NCBI GenBank assembly: GCA_030762175.1
Contig: CM060846.1
Span: forward strand, 183,450,041-183,514,040
Length of the DNA: 64,000 nucleotides
Source of the DNA: Metallyticus violacea
Lineage: Eukaryota > Arthropoda > Insecta > Mantodea > Metallyticidae
Reading direction: 5' to 3'
Positions 36,968 through 48,626 of the stretch are shown here, piece by piece. How positions within the stretch are numbered: position 1 is the first letter of the stretch; each line of letters starts with the position of its first letter. The notes beneath the pieces were generated by a model, which was given only the letters and a program-made list of their open reading frames with translations, had not been told where the DNA came from and did no database searches. A program made the position numbers and the translations under genes.

Positions 36968-38194
36968 CATAGGAACAGTAGTCACGAGTTTATGTTTAAC
37001 TACACTGTATGGTTGGTGAAAAGGCAAATTCACGTTCATGGTAGAAAATGTCCCATAATTATAAATAAGAAGTAAATAAATTAAAAATAAAACAAATACT
37101 AACCGACACAAATAGAATTTAAAAACTTTGAAGTTCTATGAATAAGATCACTAAATAGTGATATCACGCTACATTTCCACTTTCGATCAATAAATTCATT
37201 GGTAAATAGAGTTACCTGACTTTTGCTTTTCAGAGTAATAAAATCTCCGGCAGCGCCTATGGATGGCAAATAACATCACTTACAAATGTTTCCCAAAGAC
37301 TAGCACTATCATTTGAAATGTTGCTCACATCTTTATGCAGTGCAGGTTCTTTCAGCATTCTGGTTGTTCTAGAGAGAGATTCATCAGTTCATCACTTCTC
37401 ACCAAAAGTTTTTAGTTGAATGGGTTCACTACTAAATAATCTACTACTATAGCCCTACAATGCAAAGCTGCTCACAACAAACAGTAAATACACTTAATAA
37501 TAAATACTTCAAAGCTTAGCATCATCGTTGTTTTCAAAATACTATTTCCCATTCTTTGTATGCCATTTATCTAATGTTAATTTTTTATTGCACTGGCTTT
37601 TTATTTAACTTGCTAATTTGTGAGTATTGGCACGTTCATGGGATTTTGAGAAGATATATGCGATAAGTAATGTAAATGTGCTTGGAGTTCGTTGGTAATT
37701 AAAGTTACCTGACTTTTGCTTTTCAGAGTAATAAAAACTAACAAAAAATTTATCCATGCAGGGCTTAAATCGAGTCTCAGCGTTTTTAACTGGTTTTGAC
37801 CAGATGCACATAGCAACTGAGTCACGAAGCTATTCATTTGCGCTGGAGAAGTGAACGAAAACGGCCGTAGTCGGCCGATTATTCATAAAAATTATGATGA
37901 CAGATTCCTGCCAATGTAACTATCATTATATTTTATAACTCTCAGGATAGGTTTGTTTACAAATATGCTATTGTAGTTACTTCAGGAGAAGAATATATGT
38001 TAATAATTATATAACTCGATGTGAATAAAACAATATTTAGCTGAACCAAAAACCGCGCCTTTCCATCCTTCTCATTAGAGACCGATGTCTTAACCTTCTG
38101 TTACGCAACAGTGGCCGTTTGAGGTGGGTGGCATCTGTAACCGGCATGAGAAAGTTTCAGTTTTCGCAAAAATAAATAAATAAATAGAAGAAAG
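36968..38194. other. Unassigned sequence with a spaced direct repeat
   Basis: No gene recognised. The sequence gttacctgacttttgctttt, extending through cagagtaataaaa, occurs at 37211-37243 and again at 37704-37736, identical over about 33 bp and preceded in both by ttggtaa-like bases. Confidence 0.6.
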
Positions 38195-38225
<31 letters not shown>

Positions 38226-38460
38226 CATAAAAATAAAGAAACACTATTAACAATGTAACAAATTAACACTAAAATAAAAGTAGATAAAGATAAAACACAG
38301 AGAAAGAGTCACACTTGAAACTGCTATATTTCGAACTACTGCGAGTTCTTCAATGGCAAGAAGCTAGACAGTAGCAGTTTCAAGTGTGACTCTTTCTCTG
38401 TGTTTTATCTTTATCTACTTTTATTTTAGTGTTAATTTATATATATATATATATATATAT
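38195..38460. repeat. Perfect 66-bp inverted repeat between two (AT)n tracts
   Basis: The left arm at 38260-38325 (aaattaacactaaaataaaa...cttgaaactgct) and the right arm at 38373-38438 are exact reverse complements over 66 bp. The loop is 47 nt (38326-38372). An (AT)n run lies outside each arm (38195-38221 and 38438-38460). No coding frame is associated. Confidence 0.95.
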
Positions 38461-39235
38461 GCATTAAAAACGATAGGATTTCCAGCTTACTTCCAAAGGT
38501 AATCAAAATGAAAAAACTAAATGTGACTATAAGGGGACAAGCAAACAATCTGTTTACATGCAAGATGGCGACTGCCATTATGCCTCCCGCCATTTGAAAG
38601 AACTCCGCGTAACTACAAATTTATCAGTTCATTGCTGCTCTAAATATTTCACGTAGAAACATTACATTTCTGAATGATTTTCAAAGCACTGCTTCAAAAA
38701 ACTAATAAACTACATATTTTTGGCTCTATCTAACATTCAGTATATATATTCCAACAAAAGAGAGCATTATAAGATTCATGTTTTTTTCTATCTTCTTTGT
38801 GAATATGCAATATTTCAGGAGTGCCCAAAATGGCAGATTAACTAATTATAACCTCAACTTCAGTTTGCTTCGAATAATTAATTACCTAACTCATACGAAA
38901 AGAGACGAATTCATTACTTTGCTTAATAAAACTCTTCACTAATGTTGTCATCCTAAATCAAATAAGATGGTTATGGATTTATTTGAGTCTTGGGTGGAGC
39001 CGAAATTCAACTCCAGGGGGTCTGAACTGTATTATTTGTTCTCCCACTCTTGTGTCAGTAAGTAATCAACAAGGATGAAGGTATTTCGTGACATGAACAA
39101 GGAGGCTAAAGTAGAAAATTTTCTCCGTTCAAAAGTATGGAGGTATATTACTTCACGATTAAACATGATCTTTTACATTTCGCTGTCGTATCTTCCACCC
39201 CCCCCCCCCTTGAAATGCTGTCTAACACTTTTTCA
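38461..39235. other. Unassigned sequence
   Basis: No gene recognised. A run of C residues lies at about 39198-39210. Confidence 0.4.
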
Positions 39236-39239
39236 TCAG

Positions 39240-39445
39240 TCACAGTGACCTCGAGATAACCCTTTGCTTAAAGAACCAAGGTGTGCGAGTTAGATCCTGG
39301 CTGAGGTTGACATTTCTTTCAGGGGGTAAAAATCCAAAACGCAACATGGTTCCCGTGTCGCAGATTTACAGCCGTTTAAAGAACACCATACTTGGAAAAA
39401 GAGGTCCCTGGACAAGTTTATCGGCCGTTTCACGTTCAAGAAGGA
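39240..39445 (+). mobile_element. Degenerate SINE-A
   Basis: Plus-strand decayed copy: gggtaaaaatccaaaacgca, ggttcccgtgtcgcagattt, aagaggtccctggacaagtt and tatcggccgtttcacg. The head is barely recognisable (gttagatcctggctgagg) and the 3' end is lost. Confidence 0.75.
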
Positions 39446-40473
39446 CCTAGTTCGATGGAGAATATAACCAGCCGTCGCTTTGCACTCTGTAAGAGGATAA
39501 GTGTAACTACGTTATACTTGGTCTGTTAGAGGAAAAGGCTCAAAAAGGGCTGTAGTAAAAGGTGATCCTCGTAAGCCAGATTTGTATGAACCCTAATAAA
39601 ATTTATGGTTTTTAGATAGTGTTAAAATTATAAAATATTGTTTACATTTAATATTTTCGCCAAGCATTCATTGACACTTAGGTTCTGTTCATAAATAGGT
39701 TAACGGATAACGCACTTCAGTTCGTCTCCATTGTTGAAGAGCATACAAAAAGGGGGGGGATATTAAAAGAAAAATATGACAAATTGTATGTTTAAGCGAC
39801 ATCTGATCAATTTCTATTCTTAACGTAATATTCACGATAAACAGTTGAGTTTATTTATTTTATGTAAATTTTCAGAAACAAGAATATTTCTGGAAATAAA
39901 ACAAATGTTTTTGCAAAATAAAATAGATACAAAGGCAACTATTGCACAATCTAGTCTATTGTACAATATAGTTTTAAATGTGGTCAATGTGCCTTTTTGG
40001 ATATTCTAACAACTCTGGTCGTTTTACAAATTAAAAAACATTATCGCTGTTCACTCATTAAATTAATTTAAAACATCTCTTGATACACTTTTGGTAGGTG
40101 GTTTAAAGCTCCAATTTCAAAAAGACCAACCAATTTTCTCAACTTATGAGACGCGTGGGACATTTTGATTATGCGACATGTTTATGTAATAAAATTTATT
40201 AAATAATTCATAGCTCGCAAAGTATTCATACAATTTGATTGAAATTTGGTAAACATATAAATTTAATGGTTATGCAATCACAGTAAATTTTCAGAAAAAT
40301 CATACAAAAATTCATTCCTAGTGTCCCTTAAATAATTTCTTATGAAATGCTCCTAAAATTTGGCAGTCTCTGACATCCTGTGACAATGCATTCCAGATAC
40401 GGGTAATGAATAGAATGAAAGATGATGAGTAAAATAATGTTCGGGGCAATGGTAATAATTGTACATACCGGAT
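39446..40473. other. Unassigned A+T-rich sequence
   Basis: No gene or catalogued repeat recognised. A G8 run lies at about 39752. Confidence 0.4.
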
Positions 40474-40484
40474 TTCAAAGCGTT

Positions 40485-40777
40485 TTTTATTTGTTTATTT
40501 AAGGACACTCTTTAACAGCTCAAGTCATCAGCGTCCCATTCTATTCAGGACGTGAAACGGCCGACAAATTTTGCTCAGATGCCTCTTATTTCAGTCTTGA
40601 GGTTCTTTAACGTGCCGTAAATGTACAACACGGGACCCGCAACTTTACTTCCCTTCCGAAGGAAGCCATACTTAGGATTTTTACGCCCGAAAAAATCCAT
40701 CGATCCTGGCCGGTTTCGAACCCGCGACCTTGGGTTTACAAGGCAAGTATGGTTACCACTACAGCACCAGGACCGAC
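40485..40777 (-). mobile_element. SINE-A, full length with TSD
   Basis: Minus-strand SINE-A, tail tttgtttatttaaggacact and head accaggaccgac. A perfect 11-bp TSD, tttcaaagcgt, lies at 40474-40484 and 40778-40788. B box GGTTTCGAACCCG. It appears to be one of the younger copies here. Confidence 0.95.
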
Positions 40778-40788
40778 TTTCAAAGCGT

Positions 40789-41562
40789 GTTTTAAGGTTA
40801 TGAAAGGAAAATAGATTTTTGAAAATGAGAAATTAGATAAGATAGAGAAAATGTATGGGTCATTTTGAAAAGTAGAGTGACACAGTGGATATTTCTTGGG
40901 TATTTCTGACGGAACTAAGAGAGCATATTGAAAGAGGATGTTTACGGTCGAATAAACGAACATCACAGATGTGTTTAAAGTATATATTATGATCATGCTG
41001 CAGTTTTTGCATTAGTTTAGAGTTTGAATCTGTAGACGAAGTGAGGCAAAATCAGGATTTGCATCAATATTTTTAAGTACTGCGTAGCGGCATATTTCAA
41101 CATTTACTCTTTTAAAAATAAGAGAGTAAACAGTCTGTGAATTGCAACCCAAAATCGAATACAAGTGTTCGTGTTAGCGATGCTAGAATTTAAATGGTTT
41201 ATTCTGTTCATTTTCGCGCGGACTAGCAATCACATATTTTTTGACTGAAGCTATTAGATGATGATGCCATTGTTCTAGAACTTCTTTTCTCATAAGAGAC
41301 AGTAATTATTTTGAGACGTGTTTCTGTTCACAGATAAATAGGAAGTTAAACAGTGACAAGCAATTAGATTTTGGGTTCTCTAGAATAAACTGCAGCTGAA
41401 AATGCAACTGAAACATTGAAAAAGATGTAGGAATGCATAATCATAACATCCTTCCAGATCAGGGTTAATATATATTTAAGCAAAAACAGGAAAAGTCGTT
41501 CACTTTAAAATTGGAACAAAATTGCAGCTCTTGTGATCATGTGCATCTTAAACAGTTCAGTT
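40789..41562. other. Unassigned sequence
   Basis: No gene recognised. Confidence 0.4.
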
Positions 41563-41572
41563 GTATTAATAG

Positions 41573-41801
41573 CTTTTAACGATACTGGGGCATCACAGAC
41601 GATGTGCGCTGATGATATATGAAATGAAATGATAAAATGGGAAAGGAACTTTTTGAGGGAAGCCTTCCAAACGTGTAGGCTACATTTCCGGCCATTCATG
41701 AGAACTGAGGAAAGGCTGAAAAATCTTCAGTCAGGGAGGACCGTTCTGGTGTGAATGGAACCGCAGACTCCTTGCTTTAGAAACAGTCTAGTCACTGCAT
41801 C
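41573..41801 (-). mobile_element. SINE-B, degenerate with TSD
   Basis: Minus-strand SINE-B: ttttaacgatactggggcat, gatgatatatgaaatgaaat, ggccattcatgagaactgag, gaccgttctggtgtgaatgg. TSD gtattaatag at 41563-41572 and gtattactag at 41802-41811 (9/10). The central aacgttccaggcctaa segment is altered. Confidence 0.85.
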
Positions 41802-41811
41802 GTATTACTAG

Positions 41812-43688
41812 GGGTATTTTTCTCTTAATGTGCCGAACGAAAGTAGTAGTCATTATTCGCAAGTTGTGTAACTACATATGCTACCAGTCTTTCCACCCAA
41901 CTATTTCAAACTGTGACCAGTAGGTGAAGATTACCATCATGGACACTTTGGGTTTACGAATGTGTCATTAAGTTGGCCTTATAGCGTGAGTGTTAAAAAA
42001 AAGTAAAGAAATAATAAACCTGCAATATATTCCGCCCTTCATAGTCGTGTCACGCTTATGGCATTACTAGCAATGTGTGGCATACCCAGTTACTTATTTT
42101 GTACTCATAAAAGCCTGACGCAGTAATTATGAGCTGCCATCCCCACATTTAATTACATTGATTGTAACAAATAATTTTATATAACTTCGTTATAGCCATG
42201 TGTAATGTCATTTTGTGTACAAGTGTTGAATATTGTGTCTAAAATGTTAGTTTATTGCCAAGGCGCAGAAAGCTACTTTAGTCATAAAACTTGACCTGGA
42301 AATTTCTGTAGCCCTTTGTAGCAATATTTGTAAAGAATCCGGGAGCCAGATGTTTACTGATATTTTGTTAGAACGTTTCTTAAGCGGGGCAGGTACCATA
42401 AAAACATTTGGCGACTATAGAAATGAAAAGAAAGGGAAGAAGCCATCCGCTACATGAAAAAGTCACGCAGACCACATTTACTTAGTTTTGCAGTTTTGAG
42501 GCCCACAGTTTGGCAAGAGTATTCAGCGGGGCAACATCAGTGTAAGGGATTTCTTAGTTCCGTTCAATTAGTGGAACGCGGCAGATAGTATTGGTGGACG
42601 ACCTTTATTAGTTAAGTGCAATAGTTTATATATAATAGTGTATGAACAATAAATTGTGTTCCATCTTCCATAACGAAAAATCATTAATCTCCATATACTC
42701 CTTCTCCTATGGTCACAGGACGATAAAAGTATCCAGCATCAGAGTCTCAACAGCCGTGGCAAAACTGTAAGACAGTAGTACCATCGTCGGAGAGGAAGGA
42801 ATTATTTACCCCTGAGATTACACCAAAAACCTAACAATTCAAATTTCCTTTTACCAAAATCCTTCCCTCCATCTATTACACAACTAATTAACCATCATTT
42901 TCTGTTTATTAAAACCGCTGCAAGCTTTTGTGCTCTCTTACTGCGTTAGGCTTTAGCCTTTGTTGCCAGTTGAGCTTTGGTAAAAGTATGCCGTTTCATG
43001 CTCTGAAAATTGATCCAAAGAACATAAGTTTCTCGATAACGTAATCGACATTATAGTAATAATAGTACTGAGAAAGTGCAATTCATAAAAAAGTAGGTTT
43101 GAAAGCAATAGACTGTGTTTTGTTGCGGTTCTCAGGTGACTTGTTGCTTCTGCGAAATGTACACTTCATTGCAATGACGAATATGTGGTTACGCTAGTTA
43201 GGAAGTCAACGAACGTTATAAGCATTGCGATCACGATGTTCAGTGACATTAAGTCTTATAATAAACTCCATTATTTTATTCGGAGCATACAAACATGACG
43301 TTACCATAGTTACAAACACCTACCAACAAGACACAATCGGTTAGTTATTAATGCACATAACTTATTCACCGGACTTATTCATCTTGCGATTTTTACCTAT
43401 TTAAACAAATATAAAGAAATGGCGTCGATGCCATTTTAAGTCAGACAGTGAATTCTTAACAATGCCGATTCCGGTATGCTAAACAGAATACCAAAAAAAG
43501 CTTCTGTGAGTACTTTGAAAATTGCAATAAACGTTGGAATTAGCGAATCACATCGTAAGGAATACAATATGAAAGTATGTATATGAATTTCAATAAATAC
43601 AGTCAATAATCTTAGACCAATGCTGGATACGTAATCATTTGTTATATCACCTCAATAGCAGAGGCTCCGAATTATTCAGTCATTATTG
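41812..43688. other. Unassigned sequence, 1.9 kb
   Basis: No gene recognised. The GC-richer stretch at 42340-42840, with aacaataaattgtgttccat near 42648, could be a decayed LTR or UTR-like piece, but nothing confirms this. Confidence 0.35.
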
Positions 43689-43689
43689 C

Positions 43690-43741
43690 GGGTTGCCTAC
43701 CCTGAATCCCTCTACTAGGGGCAATAATCCGTAGGCAACCC
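43690..43741. repeat. 11-bp inverted repeat (stem-loop)
   Basis: gggttgcctac (43690-43700) and gtaggcaaccc (43731-43741) are perfect complements around a 30-nt loop. It sits at the edge of the repeat cluster that follows. Confidence 0.7.
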
Positions 43742-43774
43742 CCGATAAAGAATGGTAAATCCAGGATTATTTTA

Positions 43775-44105
43775 TTTATTGAATATGTACACATAATTAC
43801 AAAAAAAAAACATGAATTACACAAAATGATGCGAAGTAAAATGGCGGATGGTTAAGGTTATGTGTTGAATTCTTGTTGGCAAAACTGTGAACTAAGATAA
43901 TGGTGGAGGAAGCACTTTATGGCAAAACTATGTACTAAATGGGATTAAGGAAAATGGAGGTGGAAAGCTCTTGATGGCGAAACTCTGAACTAAACATGAG
44001 ATGGATTAAAGAAAATGGCGGAAAAACTGTGAAATAAACGTAGGTTACACACAGAAATATTTACACAATTATTAAAAATATTTACACAATTATTAAAAAT
44101 ACTAA
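43775..44105. repeat. Degenerate direct-repeat cluster
   Basis: A motif near ggcaaaactgtgaactaa recurs at about 43880, 43921, 43976 and 44020 (unequal spacing of 41-55 bp), interspersed with aaaatggcgg words. At 44057-44098 a 21-bp unit, atatttacacaattattaaa, is tandemly duplicated. The first part, including the tttatttattgaatatgtac stretch, also appears at about 26320-26395. Confidence 0.6.
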
Positions 44106-44929
44106 TTTCAAAATGGCGGAGTACATGATGGAAAAAAACCATAACTACAAATGTAATTATACAGTGATTAAAATCACGGATTACAAAATGACGGGAATTT
44201 GAACTACAAGAGCGGGGGAAAATCTATGAACTAAAAATATGTTGTGAGTGTGGGGTAAAGTAAGACATGTCGGTAAAAATTTACTGCGAGTATGCGGGTT
44301 GGAGAAGTAAAATATATTAAGAAGATGGTGATAGAAAAATTAAATGAAGTAAAAATAATTTTCTCTGGGATATTTACAATGATTAACACTGAAACAATAT
44401 ATACAAAAGCTAGTAGTTAGTTTAGTAAAATGCTAAATGTGTGCAAATATTTGTTAATTTACTTTATAAACAATATTTTGGTATCTAAAATATATACGCA
44501 TAATGATGGTGGGGGTGAGATATATATTTTAACTCAAAAAGTAGGATGTTACGGTGAAAAATGAATAATCCTGATTATTAAAATATAAGTTAACATTATC
44601 AAATATTACCACATATGTTAAACAGGGTGATGTGGTGGTGCTTCGATTGCTGCCTAACGGCTACTGAGCAAAATTAAACATATGTAATCAATAAAGAGTA
44701 ACAGGGAAAGCCCCGTGACTGCCGGAATCAACTTCCAAGGTAAATCAAAAGTATTAACATATTGTCTGGCGCCACAGTGTCGGGCGGGTGAAAATAAGCT
44801 CAAGACTGTAAAGGATAGCGAGTCACACAGGTATGTACGTGAATGCTGCAAATAAGATATATTACTTAATTATATGATGTTAGAAATAGAAGGTGAAAAT
44901 ACGCAATTGCGTGGGCACTGAATAGCATT
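44106..44929. other. Unassigned sequence
   Basis: No gene recognised. The 65-codon minus frame at 44654-44851 has no domain. Confidence 0.4.
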
Positions 44930-45310
44930 TCAATAACAGTTTGTAAATAAGATATAACTGTTTTGCAAATAAATTAAAACTAATTATTTACAACATTTAA
45001 CCTTTCAAAAAAAAACCTACGTTGTGCAAAAAATTTAATTTTATAAACAAAAATTAATGTTTCAAATAAAGTATACCTGATTTGAAAAAAAAAAAAAACT
45101 ATTTACAATATTAAATTTGGAGAATATTTCGCTCTTTGAATATATTTTATAAAAAAATCAATATTAAAACATAATATTAACTTTAAAACAAAAATATTAC
45201 TACAATATTTAACTTTTTAAAAAAGTTATGTTGGGCAAAAAAGGTGTTAGTTACAATAAAAAATATGTTCAACTTTTGAATTCATATTACAAATATAAAT
45301 GTTAATTTTG
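44930..45310 (-). repeat. Degenerate A+T-rich array, inverted relative to the 60.6-62.0 kb array
   Basis: Strongly A+T-rich sequence with recurring ttaacttttt-aaaaaa-gttatgttgggcaaaaaa (about 45210) and ttaacctttcaaaaaa-ctacgttgtgcaaaaaa (about 44998). These match the reverse complement of the 60.6-62.0 kb monomer (gattgcaacataacttcttt-ttgcaaagttaa). Similarity is by eye and the copies are worn. Confidence 0.5.
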
Positions 45311-45559
45311 AAAACAAAAGGACATCAATCATGAATTAAGAAATGCCCCTGGAGGAACGGGACATTAACTTCTGTTTAAAACTATCAGTAGGACTGATTC
45401 AATATATCGTGCGCCTTATCGTATGCAATGGAACCTAAAAAGATAAATTGGGCTAGTTTTGCAAAATTGACTGACGCACATGATTAAGATCCTTCTTTTG
45501 ATTCAAACATCGAAAGATGATTACACCAGAACACTACTTAGATGTGCTTTCATCTGTAT

Positions 45560-45740
45560 CCCAAGAGGGCCCGTAAAGTTTAATTTTCCCTTTTGGAGTT
45601 CCACCCTCCAGGATTTGAAGGAGAAAAGAGATAATGCTAGAAGAAAGGCGGGGAGAACTGGTCAGGGCGAGGACTGTGTAGTCCTCAGAAAATGTCAGGC
45701 TATTCTGGGGAGAGAAAAAAAAAAAAACCATAAGCGAGTC
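45560..45740 (+). pseudogene. Possible non-LTR retrotransposon linker remnant
   Basis: A plus frame reads FPFWSSTLQDLKEKRDNARR and then KAGRTGQG...VVLRKCQAILGRE. This resembles the PWWNxxLxxLRKxVRKARRR linker between endonuclease and reverse transcriptase in Jockey/CR1-type elements. The match is short and no RT motif follows, so this is tentative. Confidence 0.3.
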
Positions 45741-45810
45741 CAAGCGATCCACTTATTTTCTGGAAAAGCTGGATTTTAGGGCACGTTGACTCTTGTCCCG
45801 TTTAAACAAC

Positions 45811-45836
45811 TAAAAAAAAAAAAAAAAAAAAAAAAA
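45811..45836. repeat. Poly-A run
   Basis: A 26-bp A tract. It may be the tail of the uncertain non-LTR remnant just upstream, but no TSD was found. Confidence 0.7.
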
Positions 45837-45899
45837 TAGCAATAAAACCCTTAGGGTTGGATTGAAATATTTTGTCACTGACAAGGAGAAAGCTGTTGT

Positions 45900-46560
45900 A
45901 AATGTTGACCTGCTACATCCCTACACATCTGGAATATTTTTTAAAAGTTGTCATTCGCACGCAACAGTTCATTGTTCTATACTGAGTCAATTAGTCACCT
46001 AATGTTTTCTTTTAGTTCCAATCTGTGAAGATGCACTTTATTTTTCAACTTTTTCCATAAATACAAATCCCAGATTGTCACACCAGGGGACCGCGCGGGC
46101 CATGTTTACCACAAAAAGCTTAATCTTCATAATTTTCCTAGACGAAGCTTAATGACTCATTAGGTGTATGCCCGATGACAGAGTCTTGGTGGAAATACCC
46201 AGATTGGCATTCAACATCCGCCACTTCAAAACGAGAGTATGGTATTCATGTATATTCTGCATGTATGGCATTCTCAAAAAATATGCACCTATTACTCTGT
46301 ATGCATTTACTGTGCACCATACATAAATTCTTTGGTCGTGTACGAGGATTTCCTTATAAAGTGGGTTTTTGCTGTACTCCAATTTCTTTTATTTTACATG
46401 GAAACATGGACATGTAAATGGTACCATGCTTCGTCAGTGAAGATATTTAATCAATTCATTTTCATTAATGTTCCGCATTACTCATTTACCCGAATATAAG
46501 GATCACCTGCTGCAATTCATGGACAACAGTGTCTTTGTATGCTTTCAAGTTTAAATAGAC
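45900..46560 (-). pseudogene. IS630-like transposase relic
   Basis: Minus strand, from high to low coordinates: YKDTVVHELQQVIL (consensus KVHVVQALKP, about 46530), LTKHG/TDEAWYHL (first Asp, about 46430), NPLYKEILVHDQRIYVWCTV (consensus NPHxxxExPLHDQKIGVWCAI), RVIGAYFL (consensus RIIGPIFF), then WPARSPGVTIWDLYLWKKLK (consensus WPARSPDLTPLDFFLWGxLK, about 46090). The Asp of SPDL has become Gly and several stops and frameshifts are present. It is the same family as the relics at 12.5-13.7, 26.55-27.34 and 29.0-29.35 kb. Confidence 0.8.
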
Positions 46561-47054
46561 TTAATTTCAAAAAATGAACTTATACATGTGAATGAAACTT
46601 TTCTAAAAACTTCCAGAACTGTGTAGCGAACAACATTTCCAACATATCCTGTCATTAGATATGCACATATATTCATTGAATTTTAGCTATAATTGGTACA
46701 ACTTTAATCAGCTGCGCAAATAATAAACCCACTTCGTCGGGAGATGCCGCTTTATCTGTCGACCCGCCAGCTTAAGTGAAACGGACGACAGAATCATAAA
46801 AAACCGGGTATATAATTGTATTTTTCTTTCATTGTTACTGACAGGTAAGACGGCTGTTCAAACATTCTGGATCTCGCCGGAATTCTCAAACGATTCATTG
46901 TTTTAATTCACCCAGTCATAAGGTAGTTCTCAATTTAGATTCTGCCTTGAAAAAAAAATTAAAAACCTTACATCTCGGAACTCAGAAATGTACAAAGTAC
47001 ATCAGCGCAATTTATATAATATTAGCTTTTGTTAAGTTAGAGAGCTTGATTTGT
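46561..47054. other. Unassigned sequence
   Basis: No gene recognised. It may include the decayed N-terminal part of the adjacent IS630-like relic, which I could not trace. Confidence 0.35.
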
Positions 47055-47294
47055 TAATTTCGTTTATTTACGAACACTCTTTAACATTATTAGCGTCATA
47101 TTCAATTCACGGCTTAAAAAGGTCGATAAATTATGCTCAGGGCCTCTTCTTTCAGGTTTGAGGTTCCTTTGCGTGCCGTAAACCTACGACATGCGACCCT
47201 CGACTTTACTTCCCTTCCGAGGGAAGCCATACAAAAATCCATCGACACTGGTCGGAATTGAACCCGCGATCTTGGGTCTACGAAAGAAGTCTTG
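47055..47294 (-). mobile_element. SINE-A, degenerate
   Basis: Minus strand: cgtttatttacgaacactct, ggtcgataaattatgctcag, gccgtaaacctacgacatgc, ggaattgaacccgcgatctt. The segment between gccatac and aaaatccatcg is deleted and the extreme head is missing. Confidence 0.85.
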
Positions 47295-47427
47295 AACTAG
47301 CTCATAAACACACAACGAATTTTTCTCACAAGGTATCTGATATGTTTTCCGTCTTTAGGCATGCATTCAAAGAAAAAGAAAGACTAATGCTACTACGTTG
47401 ATCATTAAATTCAATTCACTGTTTCAC

Positions 47428-47500
47428 TCATCACCATCAAATAACCGCCTGTCGTGCCTCAGTAGTAAAAACGGGCGTTAAACACCATTCAATAAAAACA
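47428..47500 (+). mobile_element. SINE-B 3'-end fragment
   Basis: Plus strand: accgcctgtcgtgcctcagt then agtaaaaacgggcgttaaac and a short A-rich tail. Only the terminal segment is present. Confidence 0.85.
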
Positions 47501-48190
47501 TCAAATAACATTTTAAAATAAATATGGCATAAGAAATAAATGTTTTATTCATATCACCAGATTAAAACAGGAATCGTGGTTCGCCAATGTCAAATCCATG
47601 GTAACGACTCGAATTATTTGTATCCCTGTGCTGCATTAGAAATGCTTGTAGCATTAATTCAACACGTCAGGTTGCTTTCACATTCTTTAGTGATTCTTCA
47701 GAAGATAGTCGACTTTGTGTGTTAGCGCCCGAAATGTTTTCTTTATTCCGATATGCCAATGCTGTTTTACAAAACCCTGCTTGCTATTTGTAAAATAATT
47801 ATATACTGCACCTGAAATCCCAAGCTTACTGAAAAATATTTTCAGTGTAAAGTATGACATTAAAGATGCTCAATAAACACGCACGTCCCTACTGTCAAAT
47901 GTAACGTATCTTTTCATAAAGACGGAATTGAACAACTGAACACAGATTCACTTGCTTAGAGGTGTATACCCTGCTGTCGGAGTCAAAGCAGCAGAAATGT
48001 AAATATTTAATAGTATATGACCAAAATCACCATAGAACATATACTTTTCGTCAGCTTGTGTTAGTTACATAGCAAATAAGGAACAAACACATGCTGCTAT
48101 GATGCAATTAAAGGATAGCAACAGCTGTTGAACTTCTGCTTCCGAGCACATACTTACGAACGCATCGAATATCATTTCACAATGCGAGCC
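47501..48190. other. Unassigned sequence
   Basis: No gene recognised. A 61-codon plus frame at 47540-47725 has no domain. Confidence 0.4.
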
Positions 48191-48204
48191 CTAACCGTGA
48201 ACAA

Positions 48205-48612
48205 CGCCATGGATGGCCGAGGTCGTTAAGGAGCGGATTCGTGAGTGGGAGGTCTGGGGTTCAATTACAGCAGGACCGTCCTCCCTACTGAGTTTTTTTT
48301 TTTTTTTTTAAGTTTTCCTCATTCATCATAAATGGCAAATGCCGGAGAGGTACCCTAAACCTAGGCCTGGAACGATTCCTTCCTTAAAAAATAAATACTT
48401 TCCCAATATATCATTTCATGTCATGTATCATCGGTGTCCATCGCCTGTGGTGTCTCTGTAGCGAAAGGGGGCGTTAAACACTTCATTCATTCTGGAACGC
48501 TACCTTCCTTTAAAAAAAAAAAAATCCTAATTTATCACTTCGTCTCATGTATCATCAGTGTCCTCCGCTTGTGATGCCTCGGTAGTAAAAACGAGCACTA
48601 AACACAATTCAA
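48205..48612 (+). mobile_element. SINE-B with duplicated 3' half, one TSD pair
   Basis: A complete plus-strand SINE-B (48205 to about 48490: head ggatggccgaggtcgttaag, body aatgccggagaggtacccta, end gggcgttaaacact) is followed at once by a second 3' half (about 48493-48612: ctggaacgctaccttccttt, then gcactaaacacaatt). The whole 1.4-unit structure is flanked by ctaaccgtgaacaa at 48191-48204 and ctaaccgtgaccaa at 48613-48626 (13/14). Confidence 0.9.
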
Positions 48613-48626
48613 CTAACCGTGACCAA

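Noticed and set aside
36779..37075. 98-codon plus frame with a Pro run
   Set aside because: Poly-Pro comes from a (CCA)n simple repeat. The antisense frame (36899-37111) is a poly-Trp shadow of the same repeat.
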